Notes under the pieces: model-generated
Told to the model about the DNA's origin: nothing
What the model saw: the letters and a program-made list of their open reading frames with translations, nothing else
Database searches by the model: none
In this document: positions 41,342 to 54,300 of the stretch, piece after piece
Layout: the number at the start of each line of letters is the position of its first letter
Position numbering within the stretch: the stretch's first letter is position 1
Program-made: the position numbers and the translations under genes
NCBI GenBank assembly: GCA_019671135.1
Contig: JAHRHY010000001.1
Coordinates: 1,426,001 to 1,490,000 of the forward strand
Reading direction: 5' to 3'
Source: Linnemannia hyalina
Taxonomy: Eukaryota > Mortierellomycota > Mortierellomycetes > Mortierellales > Mortierellaceae
DNA: 64,000 bases

Positions 41342-44300
41342 TTATTCGGCGTCACTCTCATTAACCACCACTCCCGTATCTTCCTCCTCTTGCTCCTGTT
41401 CCACTGATGAATCGACGCTATCAGGCCTAGCCTGCTCCTGCTCCTCCGTCTCTGCTGATTGCTCCCCCAAAGGTAACTGAGGCTCAACCGGCGAAGCTGT
41501 GCCGCCAATCTGCTGTGGTTTCGCAGTCTCAGCCTCCTCCTCATCGTCCGACAGCTTGTAATCCCGCGCCATATCGCTCCTCAGATGAATCGCGGCCTCG
41601 GTAGGAATCTCACGGCCATCCTTGCTGGCACCCTCGCTCGAATCGTCTCCGCTGGACTCACCGTTTCCGTCGTTCGAGCCAGCCAACACAAACTTGATTC
41701 CCGTACGCGTTGCGACTGGTGGCAGCACCGAGGTAGATGCTAATGGTGAAACAGACCGTGACCGTGCATTGGGCGAGGACAGGGGCGATGGCGACCTGCC
41801 ATTCCGGCCAGAGTTGAGCTTAAACTTGATTCCTGAGCCTAGTCCAGTCTTGGCTTTGGAGGCATCCTCGGTCGCATCGGTCATTAGCTGGTCGTGCTGA
41901 TCGTCGCTATCCGAGTCGCTGTCTAGCTTGGCCTTCTTGAACGGTGGTTCTGGCGATGGCTCCGCCGATGGCTCTGATCCATTGGCCTTCTTCTCCAGCT
42001 CCCGGTCGTGTCGGTTAAATACTCCTTCGTCCTCGTCGTCATCATCCTCGCCATAGTGGACGAGTTTCCTCCTCGTGGGTGGTGTGAGTGGTGGGAGCAA
42101 GGACGCCTGCGAAGCCAAGACGGGTTCCGTGTCCATAGCAGTGACCCCTTGCTCTTCCGAGTCAGAGTCAGAGTCCGATCCTGCAACCACTCGCCTCCGG
42201 AGATCGGATGTTGGTGGGTCGTCCTCCTGTTTTCCTCCATCCGGTACCTCCAGTTCATCATCCGAGTTGTTGAAGTATGCCTCCTCGTCATCGTCCACCG
42301 TTGACGATGACCAGGCGTTGTGTTCCTGTCCACGCTTGGCCGAACTGGTCTCGCTTGCCGCCACCTCTGCAGCCTCTGCGTCAGCAATGGACGTATCGTG
42401 CTGTTGTTCGTATCGCCGTATGAGTCCTTTGAATGTCGCCACATACTCGATATCCTTGATCTGGTCGCGATAGAGGGGCACAATATGGTTGATCAACGAC
42501 TTGATGTTCTCCTAAAAACACGAACGAAACAGACAGTCTTAGTTTGCGTTACTGCCTTTCTCGCTTTATCCCATCCATGATCCGCTAATGAACCACATAT
42601 ATGAATATATGACAACTTACACTCCTGATAAAGTCAAAGAATTCGATACAGGCTGAGTTTACGAGGTTGTTCTTGTTGCCGGTTGCCAATAACATGTCCA
42701 TGATGTGCTGAACGACATTGTGTTTGATCAAGTACCGGTGGTAAAAGTCGTCGTTCAAGTGAATACATGTGCGGAAGAATTTCAATGCACCTATTGATAA
42801 ATAGGAGTGAGAGCTCATTAGTGTCAGATCCTTCATGCGAAACGCCATCAAGCCCCAATTTGAAATTCAATATAAGAACTGTCACTACGTACAAAGTCGA
42901 ATGTGCATGTCCCTATTCTTCATCAATAGGCATATCTTTGCGACGATCCCACTTGACAAGACATAGTACTTGCTCCGGAAGGTGTGGTGGCGGACCATAA
43001 ACGACAGGATCTGGCAAATGCTCTCGCACAGACTGGCAAACGTTCGATCAAATTGCGTTTTTTCTATTCGCAGTAATGAAGGTTAGATAACACCAGTTAG
43101 ACGAATAAGATTATAGTGGCAAAACCACCACATATGGTATCAAAGTACAATGAGGGTACCTTCGCTAAGTTCCAAAAGCGGCGAGACAAACTTTGAGATG
43201 TAGGGCATGTAGAACAGCTCGAGGTATTTGTCTGCATCTGGATCCGAGTTGGTTGGAACGTCAAGCGCCAATGGCATTCCCGTCTCTGTCTGGGCTGCGT
43301 TGATATCCAGTAGGCTGCGGATCACTTCTGAGAACTGCAGTCTGATTCCAACATCCTCTTCCACCAAGAACTGGTTCAGAATGATGTCCATGAGCTGCTT
43401 TGGCGGCTTCTCCTCTGACTGTCTGACAATGTACGATCTGATAAGATTCGGGTCATGTTCCATGGCAGCCAAAAACACCTCCGTTCCTGCCATCCTGATC
43501 TTAGGAAGAGGGTCTCCAAGCGCAGTTTCGAAAACATTGAAAAGACCTGTCTGACTCAACGTCCTACGAAGTACCGAAAAAGAATTATGAGTTAGAATTA
43601 GAGCTCACATCTTCAATCTGACCGCAGACCGTTTCAGGATTGATACTCCCTGAGGTGGGCAGCAGTACCTGTAAAGGCCAACTCGGGTGGGCAGTTGAGT
43701 TGCCTTGGCAATGGAACAGAACTGTTGCGTGAACAAAATTACGTCCCGCTTCCGATCGATAGTCTCCGAATCATCTTCCAGAATGCCAAACAGATCCCTT
43801 AAGAATGCTCGATCTCCATGGATATAGTTGACAATGTCGATGTTGTGGAAAAAAATGAGCGATCCCAGAATGGACGAAAGGCTTTCATCCATGTACTGCG
43901 CCAGAACCGTGTCTCTGAGATATTGGAGTCGAAACACTTGGTGGATCTTTTGTTCCACCTCGGGGTCATTGATCGGCACAATTTGCTTGTACTTGGACCG
44001 CTTCGACAAGAATTCCCGATACTCATCCTTAGATTCGCCGAGTTCAGAATCATCTAGGGTGGCAGAAATAATTGACGTTAGATGGCCCTGTGTATGTGCA
44101 TCGGCAATTCCAACAAATTTGGTGAACAAAGAACCTAAGTTATCAGATTGGTCTTACATTGCAGCATAGCCACGCAGTTAAGAATGATCTCGTCCTTGAG
44201 GATATGCTGGATTATCGCAATGTCGTTTAGCATAACTATAGGAAATGAAAATAGGCACAAAACAAATATGTCAATTAATACACGATGTGATTTCCGTCGC

Positions 44301-45736
44301 CAACACGCTCGATATGACTCTGACTAGCAACGTACTTATCCCGAGCATAATGTCGTGCAGAATGTGCAAGTCTGCATAGTTGTCCAGATCCTCGCAGGTC
44401 TCCAGGATTGGGAACAGTTTGTCAATATAGCTCTATCGAAATTGAAGTAATTGCGCATCCAAACTGTTAGTACCCATTTGAAGTTATCTCTCCGAAATCC
44501 AGAGTAGCCCGCAGGAAAAAAAAGAGAACGCGTCGAAGTAATGATACATACATCCATGATGATGAAAGCTGCAAGTTTCTCCTTTTCGTTGGCGCCCGAC
44601 TGTGTTTCCTTGATCAAGTGTTCGATCTCTGCCAAGTTGGAAATGTCGGGGTCGGGGAGAGTAATGTATTCGCCGCTGCCTGTCCCGTTGACGTCGGATG
44701 GATCGGAAAAGAGATCTTCCGCTACATGAAGAACAGGAACACAAACATTTTATAGTTAGCCACATGGGACGATTGCGCAGAATGTATCCAAGCGCGGGCG
44801 CTTGTTGGCCGTGAGATATCTTACCATAGTGTTGCTGGACTTCGTTGATGTTGTCCCTAAATAATTATGCAAACAAATGGTTCTTTTGTCAGCTGTCGTC
44901 TTTTTTCCCACCTGGCACCATATAACATTACATGTATAGTTTTTTTCCAGTGTTGTTACCAAATCTCTCCGCATCCTTCTGCTTCCTGGAAACTTAAGGC
45001 AAGATCGACGCCTTCGTCCTCTGACCACACAATGAGGGTTTCTAAATCATTTTGGTGCATAAGAAGCGACAGCCGTGTTAATCGACAACCGATTTCCCGT
45101 GTCAATTCCTTGAGATTAACAGTCATCCGCGTGATTGCGTAGCATGCAGTGTTCCTGTACCTTGCTGTCGTTGATAGAGGTCTTCACCGACTCTTATCCG
45201 AGAGCTTAGCAGGACCTTATCATCACTGTCCTCTGAGTGCACGATCAAGGTGCCTTCGGATTTGTCCTATACGAAATAAAGATATTCAACGACTTGTCAG
45301 TTGTGAAGCTTTCAGAATGTCAAAAGGTATGCGACTCTTTTTTTCTTTCGCAAGGTAATTTTCCACTATTGCAAATAGCTTTGGGGGATGATGGGCGCTC
45401 GCGTGTCCATTATCTTCTCGGCGCAGACGTGCCAAACTGTTGATTATTCATTACGGAGTGATATCCTGTCTGAACACAAGGTTGTTTGATGTTGTAAAAT
45501 ATCCTGATATCAGATATAACATATAACGGATGTGCGGGTTGACAATCCGTTCCTCTGGTACAGCTGCAGTCAAGCAGCGGTAAAGTTGGTTGGAGGCAGT
45601 GAACATAACGTCATCGGTACCGTTTGTTCTTTACCATGTTGAATTCGCACGAACAGTGGCCTGTGCCTTGATCGATCCACTGACTGCCTGCGCTGAGTCT
45701 GTAGACCTTGACGCGCATCTTTGTTGCCGAATCCAT
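41342..45736 (-). CDS. SMEK/PSY2-type regulatory subunit of protein phosphatase 4
   Basis: Twelve exons on the minus strand: 45736-45635, 45266-45161, 45041-44960, 44856-44825, 44721-44552, 44432-44336, 44235-44158, 44053-43669, 43563-43160, 43063-42893, 42790-42621 and 42511-41342. All junctions are GT-AG and in phase, giving 988 aa. The N-terminus is the EVH1/PH-like domain ([40 protein letters not shown]). It is followed by the armadillo-like SMEK core ([83 protein letters not shown]) and an acidic, Ser-rich tail with basic patches. SMEK/PSY2 targets PP4 to substrates in DNA-damage signalling, meiosis and metabolism. The first intron is 368 bp; the rest are about 95-110 bp. This is the most intron-rich gene in the window. 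Confidence 0.94.
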
Positions 45737-46332
45737 GAGCGAGAACGACGGGATGGTGGCGCCGTGTGGTCGTTGGTTAAAGTTGGTTTTGGGGATTGAG
45801 CGGGGGGATAGAGAAAGGGAAAAGGTGTGTGGTGGAGTGGCGTCAAGAAGAAGACACACGTGAGGTGTTGCTGGTGGTGCAGCAGGTGATGGCTGGGCCG
45901 GGGATGGTATTTGAGGTCTGAGAGAGTGGCTGAAGGCAAGGAAAAAGAGAGGAGGTGAGGGTGTGGCGCAATAAGTGTGGCAAAGGGGGTGATGGGAGTA
46001 AGATGCCAAAGTGTAATAAATAAGGCAAAGGAGAGAGGGAAGCACTTTGTGGTGGCAGAAGACGGCGATGAATGATTGAGCCTCGCTTTGAGTGTGAGCG
46101 TTTGCTCTGTGAGTGAAGAAGGCGCCTTCCTTTGCCTTGAAGAGAGACAGCCCGAGCTGAAGAGAGACAGTAGTCCATTCAGCATACATACACAACAATT
46201 TTTAAACCATCATGTGACTACTAAATCAAACTGTTGTTATTTTTTCTCTCTAAAAAAAAAAGAAAAAGACTTGCTTGCTTGCTTGCTCTCTCTCCATCAC
46301 CCTACATTCAACACCAAGACCAACAAACAACA
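45737..46332. promoter_or_regulatory. Divergent promoter region of SMEK and CGR1
   Basis: About 600 bp between two divergent starts. Plus-strand purine-rich stretches face SMEK, and a CT-rich run with a CTTG repeat (46269-46286) precedes CGR1. Frames read across it on the minus strand are low complexity. Confidence 0.5.
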
Positions 46333-46904
46333 ATGACCGCCAAGAAGCCCGAACCTCAGGAGCCAATGACAAGAGTCTCTGGCAAGGACTGGAAGATGGC
46401 AAAGACCGCTACCCGCAGATCGCAGATGCCCAATGCCTTGAAGCAGACCTATGCCGAGCGTATGGCCAAGACCAAGCAGCTCAACATTGCCCGTGATATG
46501 GCCAAGTCCATGACCCAGGCGAAGATCGACGACAAGCGTGTAAGTTGTTTCTGCTGTCATTGTTATTGTTGTTACACACTTGATCTCTTTCTAGATCTTT
46601 GTTCTCTACTCTCTACTCTTCCCGATCGAAGAACAATCGGGACAATGTGTTTCTTCTATCTTGATCCTGCTTCACTTCTTCCCTGCGAGGTAGAGTTGGG
46701 GCACCAGCGTTTTAATTCTCAAGAATGGCTGCTAATCCCAAGTGCTTCTGCTTCAACCATACCTAATAGCGCAAGAGAGAGATCACCGAGGAGAGGAAAA
46801 AGATCCAGGAGGAGAAGGAGAGGATTGCCAGCTTGGCAGCCAAGATGTCGGCCAACAAGCTCAAGAGACTCAAGAAGAAGGCTGGAAACCTGAAGGGTCG
46901 CTAA
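46333..46904 (+). CDS. CGR1: Cgr1-type rRNA-processing protein
   Basis: Two exons, 46333-46539 and 46770-46904, encode 113 aa. The protein has the conserved RVSGKDWKMAKTATRRSQMP block near residue 15 and then a long, highly basic coiled coil (KREITEERKKIQEEKERI...MSANKLKRLKKKAGNLKGR). This is the full Cgr1 layout. Cgr1 is a nucleolar factor needed for 60S ribosomal subunit assembly and 27S/7S pre-rRNA processing. The intron is 230 bp with a GTAAGT donor. Confidence 0.93.
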
Positions 46905-47409
46905 AGAAGGGGCAGAGGACATCACACAATACACATTCTGTCGCCGCTCACTACCAGGATCCGAAAACTAGACTCACCAGCATTGGTGCTCAATTGGGAC
47001 ATCTTTCTATCGTCTACCCTGCATGGATTGGCCAATTGCCTCGACCAAGCCATCATCATATCATCTATCCCTCTCTTTTGTTCTGTACCATATTACATGC
47101 ATATTGCTTTATTAAAGAAAAATCGTTTTAGTCGTAGACGTCTGTTCCTTACGCAAGGACCGTCCAATGTTGAGCCGGAGGAAATATTTTGGTGGCAATG
47201 CCTTGTGCCACTGTACGAACTGTGCGTGTGACGTGTTTCGAATCGTTTTTATGGAGATGCTGCCGCAGAAGTACAAAGAACAACTTTTGTTCTTTTTTCC
47301 CCTCTGCCTCCAGCTGTAATAAAACCATCGCCCACACCTCCTTCCCTTCACACTAGCCACAACTGCACAACCACTCATCCACTTTCAAGAACCCAACTCA
47401 CACACTACA
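46905..47409. other. Intergenic between CGR1 and UBC12
   Basis: About 500 bp with the CGR1 3' flank and a C/T- and CA-rich leader before the UBC12 ATG at 47410. Nothing else was recognised. Confidence 0.5.
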
Positions 47410-48824
47410 ATGATCAAGATCTGGTCTATGAAAAAGGAGAATGCAGGTGTCGACAAGAAGAAGCCCAAAGTCAGTGCCGGACAGATTCGTGTTCAAAAAG
47501 GTAAATGCCCTTGCGTGCTTCTTTATTTTTCGCTCGCCACCATCTCACCCCTCGTGAGCAAATGTTGACAAGAGGCGACATACTATGGTCACTTTTAGTC
47601 ACCCTTGTACAATAGACAAGAGTTGAAAGATAGCTTTCACTGCGTCAGACTAGCAAAATAAACTAACTTCCACTGGTTTCGTTTTGCTGCGGGTGTTGTT
47701 TTTGACAAATAGATTTGGGTGAACTGGACTTGCCACAGACGATGAAGATGACCTTCCCTGTCCCCGAGGACCTGCTCAACTTTGAGCTTGACATCTCCCC
47801 TGATGAAGGTGAGGAGACATACATCAGGAACTGTTTTCGCTTTGGACACTCTGGAGAACCTACCCACCCTACTTCAAGGAAGCTGTTAACAAACAACTGC
47901 GGTCAGTCGGTGGCGAGAATGCTGAACGCTCAGCTTTTTGTTTGAAACAACAGGAATCGGGACAGCCATGGCCCCTCGATGATTCTTCTGGAAGCTCTAC
48001 ACAACTATTTCTGGTTGTACTAGCTGACTTCCTTTTTGTCGCCATGGCAGCCTCTGAATGACAAATAACCACATGGGACAGCACAGGCGACGAAGCATTG
48101 GACAGGTCACACCTCCCTTAGACGCGGATGAGGCGGTGTTGATGACAATTTGTGGTCTGACGCCTATTTTGTGTGTTTGTCGTCTGACTTTAGGTTTCTA
48201 CGCCGGCGGTACCTTCAAGTTCTCTTTCGCTGTCAACGGAAACTACCCCCACGACGCCCCCAGTGTCAAGTGCTTGCAGAAGGTAATAATGATGTACAGA
48301 TTGCAAGAAGGAGAGACCACCCTCCCTTTCTCGTATGAGAATAGACTGAGTCTGTTACATAGACAGGGACCATTTGCCATATTGATTTGATGACCAATTG
48401 AATAACCTATGGTATCCTTCCCCTTCCTTTCCTTTCCTTCCCTTCCCTTCGCCACCTTTGTGCTTGCCACCATCTCACATGCCGCATACACACCCATCAT
48501 TCGCAACGGACAACTTATTCCATATTTTATATTTGGACGTGACCTCCTGGGTTTGATCAGATCTACCACCCCAACATTCAGGCCGACGGAAAGATCTGTC
48601 TAAACATTCTGCGTGAGGACTGGAAGCCCGTGCTGACACTAAACTCGGTCATGGTCGGACTCCAATACTTACTTCTCGAGCCCAACGCCGACGATCCGCT
48701 CAACAAAGAGGCTGCAGAGGACCTGCGCTCGAACCGTCGCAACTTTGAGTCGAATGTCCACAAGAGTATCCGCGGAGGATCCGTTAACGGCGTCCAGTAC
48801 GATAATGTCATAAGCAAGAAGTAA
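47410..48824 (+). CDS. UBC12: NEDD8-conjugating enzyme E2 (UBC12)
   Basis: Four exons, 47410-47500, 47713-47808, 48194-48282 and 48561-48824, encode 179 aa. The N-terminal [10 protein letters not shown] peptide is the E1/E3-docking extension of UBC12. The UBC fold shows [39 protein letters not shown], the HPN motif (IYHPNI) and catalytic Cys105 in [16 protein letters not shown]. The end [24 protein letters not shown] sequence is also typical. UBC12 receives NEDD8 from the NAE1-UBA3 E1 and passes it to cullins. The intron between exons 2 and 3 is long (385 bp). Confidence 0.95.
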
Positions 48825-49546
48825 AGCAAAGACTAGTGGTCCAGGATCAATACAACTACAACGACGACGGACGATGAGGATGCCAACAAACAACAATCGC
48901 GGACCCTTGGAGAATCTTCGATAATGGAGCAATTTTCACCTGATGACTTGGCAGCCAGACGGACTTAGAAGATGAAGTATATCCTAGGACCCAACAACCC
49001 CACACCCTCATACAAATTCAAATACAAAAAAGAGACAAAGTTTTAACTGTTGTGAACAAAAGGAAGAGGCACTGTGTTTTCAGGGACGCGTTTACAACTA
49101 TTGATAGTTGGCACTTTACAAACCCATCTGCTTTACTGCTCGGCATGATTTTATCCTTGGTGCCGTATTCCCTAGGCAGCCGAAGAAGATGCTGTAGTGT
49201 GGGTGGGGAAGGTCGGTGGCTGAGATGATGTGTGGAGGAGAAAGGCCACAACTCTTCTCCCCAGCCGTGTGAGCGAGAGCAGCAGAAGGTAGCCCCCTCC
49301 TTTCTTCGCCTTCGGTACAAATTATCCGGTATTTGATCGGACATGGTCGTCACATGATGCTTGTTAAAATGAACATGGAGTGAACAAACCACTTTGTTGG
49401 TTTCCTTCCCCGGCGGTTCATACAATACTTAAGTAACCAGCGTGCTTCCTTTTTTTTTTTTCTGTTTTCCATTTCACAAACCAAACACTCATCTCTCTTC
49501 CCTTTCTCTCCACTCCACCTCACTCCTCCTCACACACCTTCACAAC
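48825..49546. other. Intergenic between UBC12 and dienoyl-CoA reductase genes
   Basis: About 720 bp; no gene recognised. A minus-strand frame at 49018-49425 has no known domain. A T-tract and CT-rich leader precede the next ATG. Confidence 0.5.
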
Positions 49547-51037
49547 ATGTCCAACAACGTCGTCATTCCCACCTCCTCCATCTTCAAGGACGATATCCTC
49601 AAGGGCAAGGTTGCCTTTGTTACCGGTACGCCTCGCCCGTCCCTTCCTCACGCCTTTGTTTGTTCACTTGTTGTTAATAGTCGGACGATCATGTGCCATT
49701 GTACTCATTTTGCTTCACTTGCTCTCCTCCTCGATCTGATGGCGTATCAATGTAGGTGGTGGATCCGGTATCTGCAAGGGTATGGCTGAGGCATTGGCCC
49801 GCCACGGCGCCAAGGTCACCATCGTCAGCAGAACGTAAGGAACATAGAACTACTTTTTCCTTCCACACTCCTCCTCCTCCACACTTTTCAATCTCAACAT
49901 CTCACGGATACGGCATTGCAGAAACAACAATTCAGGATCCACTCTCAACTGACTGATCCCCCGCCCAGAGTAACAAGGAAATATACAGTCCTCTTCCACC
50001 ATTTGTTCGGCCGAGCGACCGAACCGGAGAAAGGCGCCGTTCATCTTTTTTTCTTTTTATATTTCAAACCAACCAACCAGTCAACCGATCGAGGGTGACC
50101 GCAGCGCACACAAATTCGCACAAGATTCGATCGAGAAAAATAAGGAGCATGGATCTTGGTGGAGTGGATGCATAACAAACAACCTTTTTTTTTCCTCGTA
50201 GATTCTTTTGTGCAGAGAAGAAAAATAACATGCCTCGTTCTAATGCTTCATTACAGTATCTAACCCAGTCTTGATCTAACCACCATTACTTTTATTTATT
50301 TATTTTCCAAACAAAATAGCCTCTCCAAGTTGGAGGCAGCAGCCAAGGAGATGCGCGCCTCGACCGGAGGAGAATTCCTGGCCATTGCCGCCGATGTCCG
50401 TGACCACAAGCAGGTCCAAGTCGCGGTCGACAGGCACATGGCCCACTACGGCCGCCTCGACATCCTCGTCAACGGCGCCGCCGGAAACTTCCTCTCGCTC
50501 TCCCAGCACCTCTCCTTCAACGCCTTCCGCTCCGTTATCGAGATCGATCTCATCGGAACATTCAACACCACAAAGATTTGCTTCCCTCACCTCAAGGCTT
50601 CTAAGGGGTCCATCATCAATGTCTCCGCCACTTTGCCTTACAACGGTCAGGTCTTCCAGTCACATGCCTGTGCTGCTAAGGCTGGTGTTGATGCCTTGTC
50701 CCTCGTCTGGGCTAACGAGTGGGGTCCCCTCGGCATCCGCTCCAACTGCATTGCCCCCGGCCCTATTGCCAATACCGTTGGTATGTCCAAGCTTGCCCCC
50801 GAGGGCACCGACAATGTCCGTGTCCCCATCGGTCGTCTGGGTGAGGTCCGTGATATCGAGCATGCGACTTTGTACTTGGCCTCGGAGGCTGCCTCATATG
50901 TCACTGGCCAGGTCTTGATCGTCGATGGTGGTAACTGGTTGCAGCCCTCTCTCGAATTTGGATACCCTCAGGTCTGCGAGCAGGAACTCAACATGCGTGA
51001 GATCATGGAGCCCGAGAAAGCCAAGGCCAAGCTGTAA
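49547..51037 (+). CDS. SPS19: Peroxisomal 2,4-dienoyl-CoA reductase (DECR2/SPS19 type)
   Basis: Three exons, 49547-49625, 49756-49834 and 50320-51037, encode 291 aa of the short-chain dehydrogenase fold. Cofactor motif GGGSGICKGMAEALARHGAKV is rebuilt across the first intron. NGAAGNFL follows, and the active-site region ATLPYNGQVFQSHACAAKAGVDAL has the DECR layout: a conserved Lys without the usual YxxxK tyrosine. EWGPLGIRSNCIAPGPI and VDGGNWL complete the pattern. The last three residues AKL form a type-1 peroxisomal targeting signal. The enzyme uses NADPH to reduce 2,4-dienoyl-CoA so that unsaturated fatty acids can enter beta-oxidation. Intron 2 is 485 bp. Confidence 0.93.
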
Positions 51038-51360
51038 ATTATGACCCCTTTTCGTTTCTAAACATTCTTATAAAAACAAACATTTGAACCATACGTCCTG
51101 CCCCATTGCTTTACATTAGAATGTTCTGTTTTTATTATCGAACATTGGATATCTTTTGGTCATTTCTCTTTTTTTTTTTTTTTGGGGGGGGGGAGTCAAT
51201 ACTAAGTGCTTATATGTGTGATAGAATGGGTAATGGTTGTTTGGTTTGTGTTTTGCATACAAAAATGTTCTTTTGGATGATGAGTTATTGTTGGTTCGTT
51301 CATGAAAAAAAAAAAAAATTGAATCTTCAAAACTCTGTGTTTCTTGAGGGAAGGTTGATA
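51038..51360. other. Convergent 3' flanks (dienoyl-CoA reductase / SH3 protein)
   Basis: About 320 bp between two stop codons on opposite strands. It contains a T(15)G(9)-like homopolymer stretch near 51170-51193 and an A-tract near 51305-51317. No gene was seen. Confidence 0.6.
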
Positions 51361-54300
51361 TTACCACTTGGGGCCGAACTTCTTCTTGGGCTTGACGGCA
51401 GCAGCCATCTGAGCAGTCGTCATCTGCGAGTTGGAACCAACAGATCCGCCAGCGGTAGGACTAAGAGGCTGCTGTTGCTGCTGCTGCTGGCTGTACTGGT
51501 AAGGTGCCTGACTGTACTGCTGGTACTGTGGCTGCTGTCCGGGCTGACCAGGTTGGCCAGGTTGCTGCTGGAACTGCATCATGTTTGGTGGCTGCTGGCT
51601 GAACCGGTTCTGCTGACCCGAAGTGGGCGAGAGAGGCTGGCTGCCGGGGGGTCCATAGTTCTCCTGACCAGGTTGTCCCTGTGCAAAAGGAAGACGCTGG
51701 TTCTGGTTCCTCAAGCTTGGGGGAGGCGAGATCGGAGGCTGGTTTCCTGAGGTGGGAAAGTACGTGAACACCGACGACGCCGTAGGGGACATGGCCGAGG
51801 ATCCGGGTGGTGGTGCTGGGAAGGGGGATGAAGAAGGAGGGGGTGCGGGGAAGTTTGCTCCTCCTCCTCCTCCTCCTCCTCCTCCTCCTCCTCCTCCTCC
51901 TCCTCCTGGGGCATTCGCATCTGGACCAGGGGCTGCGGCAGACGCCTGGGTTGGGATAAGTCCGGCCGCAGAGGCCGATGATGTGGCGGGTTCAAGCGAC
52001 GAAGGCTGGTAGCTTGCTCTGAATGATGCTTGCTGCTGAAGGGAGTTGGCAAATCCTGCCTGCTCTGTGGGCGAAGGTCCGACTATCGACTGGCGGACAG
52101 TGACCGAGATCTTTGGGTATGTTCCATTAACAGGAGCGTTCCTAATAACAATAATAACAACCACATTTACGTGAGTTTCCTGCTCAATTGACGGCAGTAT
52201 TTATATTGTGCCTCGCAGGGTCAAAACGAAGCAGCGCTTACAACTTTTGCACGTAGGCAGTTGGGAAGATACCCAGATCCTTCCGGAGGGTACCTCTCCA
52301 CCAGTCGTCGTTCACTACATGTTCAAAGAAAATTTTAACATTGGCGTTAGGAAGCAAGAAAGAATAACAGTGACAACCAAAACCGAGACTTATGACGAGC
52401 GAACTTACAGAACTCAATGACGTTGATGATATCGCCGACCTTAAAGGGCAAGTCACCAGGGTCCTCTCCGGGAAAGTCAAACATGGCCTGGGCACGAGCA
52501 ATGACCTCCAAGTTGCGGACCTCAGAGGCACCAGACTGGACCGAGATTCGGGAGCCAGCATCAGACAAGGGCGATCCTGGAGCTTGCTGGCGCTGTTCCT
52601 GTTGTGCTACCATAGGCTGCTGTTGCTGCTGTTGCTGTTGCAGTTGGTAAGGGCTGGTGACGGGGGAGTCCACCTTGACCTGGCCAGGCAATGAGGTGCT
52701 CGGTGTAGAAATACGAGCGGCTTGGATAGCGGCAGAAGCAGCATTAGCTGCATCAATTGTCTCAGGTTTCAACGAAGCGTTGTTGAACGAAGAGTTGGAC
52801 ACGCTGGAAAGACGTCTCATACCCTTGTCATCGTTTGCCTGTGCGCCTTGAGAATCAGGCACGGTAACTGCAGGCGCAACAGTGATTGGCGCGGCCGATG
52901 CAGGAGGCTGCTGCTGTTGCTGGAATAGCGGAGCGACTGCTGGCAGAGCTGGCTGGACAGCATTGGTGGCGTAGGGCGACTGATGCTGTTGATCCAACTG
53001 CTGCTGGTGGAACTGTTGCTGCTGGAAATGCTGCTGTTGCTGGGCCTGAGGTGTAGCAATCTGAGCAGAGGCCTCATTCTGGAACGAGTCTTGACGTCCT
53101 GGTGCTGCAAAATTGGCAGGTGCCGCTGCGGCAGCTGGGAGTGCGCCACTGCCTGGGGTCGCTCCAGCAATATTCTCACGCTGGCTTACAGGCGACGATC
53201 CAGGGGCACCAGACACTGGGTTGGCAAAGTTGGCGCCGTTGTATCCTCCTTGTCCTGGAGCCTGTCCACCAGGGAAGGGAGGCTGTTGCTGCTGGTGCTG
53301 GGGCTGGTGCTGTTGCTGTCCGTACTGCAATGAAGTGTTGCCGTATTGTCCAGGGTGGCCTTCAAACTGTTGTTGGTGTCCGAAAGGTGCCTGAGGCTGA
53401 ACAGCCGATGATGCAGGCGCGACTTGAATTTGCGAGGGGCTGTCCTGCGCCGCATGTTGGTTCTTGGCCTCCTTGGCCTCCTTGGACTCCTTCGAATCCT
53501 TCTTGGAGCCCTTGGGCATGAACGAGGTGCGAATACCAGACATCCAGCCCTTTCCTGTAGACTTGCTGGCGGCAGGCGACTCGTTGGCGGACGAGGTGGC
53601 AGAAGGAGGACCAGAGCTGCCAACGTTGCTCACTTCAGGTCCTGTGTGGATGGGTGGGTGCTGCCCTGCCCATGGCTGCTGCTGCTGTTGTTGTTGCTGT
53701 TGCTGGAAGAACAGCTGTTGTTGCTGTTGCTGTTGCATCTGCTGCTGCGCTTGGTATTGCTGCTGCAAGTGGTATTGGTGCTGGAATTGCTGTTGCTGTT
53801 GTTCAGGCGACTGATGCGCTAATCCTGGGACAGGTGTCTGCGATTGTCCCTGGGCCTGGAAAGGCGCCTGTGCCTGCTCCTGGTGTTGAGGTTGAGGTTG
53901 AGACTGAGACTGAGACTGGGGCTGAGATTGGACCGACTGCTGCTGCTGGATCTGGTTCTCGGGCTGAACTGCGGCAGCGGACACAACTGCTTCCTGTGAC
54001 TGGACCTGCTTGGGTGGCTGCCTGACCGAGGGCTTCGATTTTGGCTGATAGGGCTTTGGTTGATAGGGCTTTGGCTGGTACAGCTGGTACGCCTGCACAG
54101 GCATAGCCAATGGCTGGGGCAAAGTGGGGTCGGGCAAGGACGAAGCAGGTCCAACGGGCGCGGGCTGCGAAGCTCCCTGAACAGGCTGAGCCGATGGGGG
54201 CTGGTAAGTCACAGGCTTCTGATACTCTTCCTTGGGAGGAGGAGTAGGTGCCTGATCCGATGGCTTTCCAGAGTCCAATGAAGTCATCGAGTCCTTTCCG

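Noticed and set aside
53102..53822. Plus-strand frames rich in Leu, Cys and Trp over the SH3-protein gene
   Set aside because: They are shadows of Gln- and Pro-coding repeats on the minus strand.
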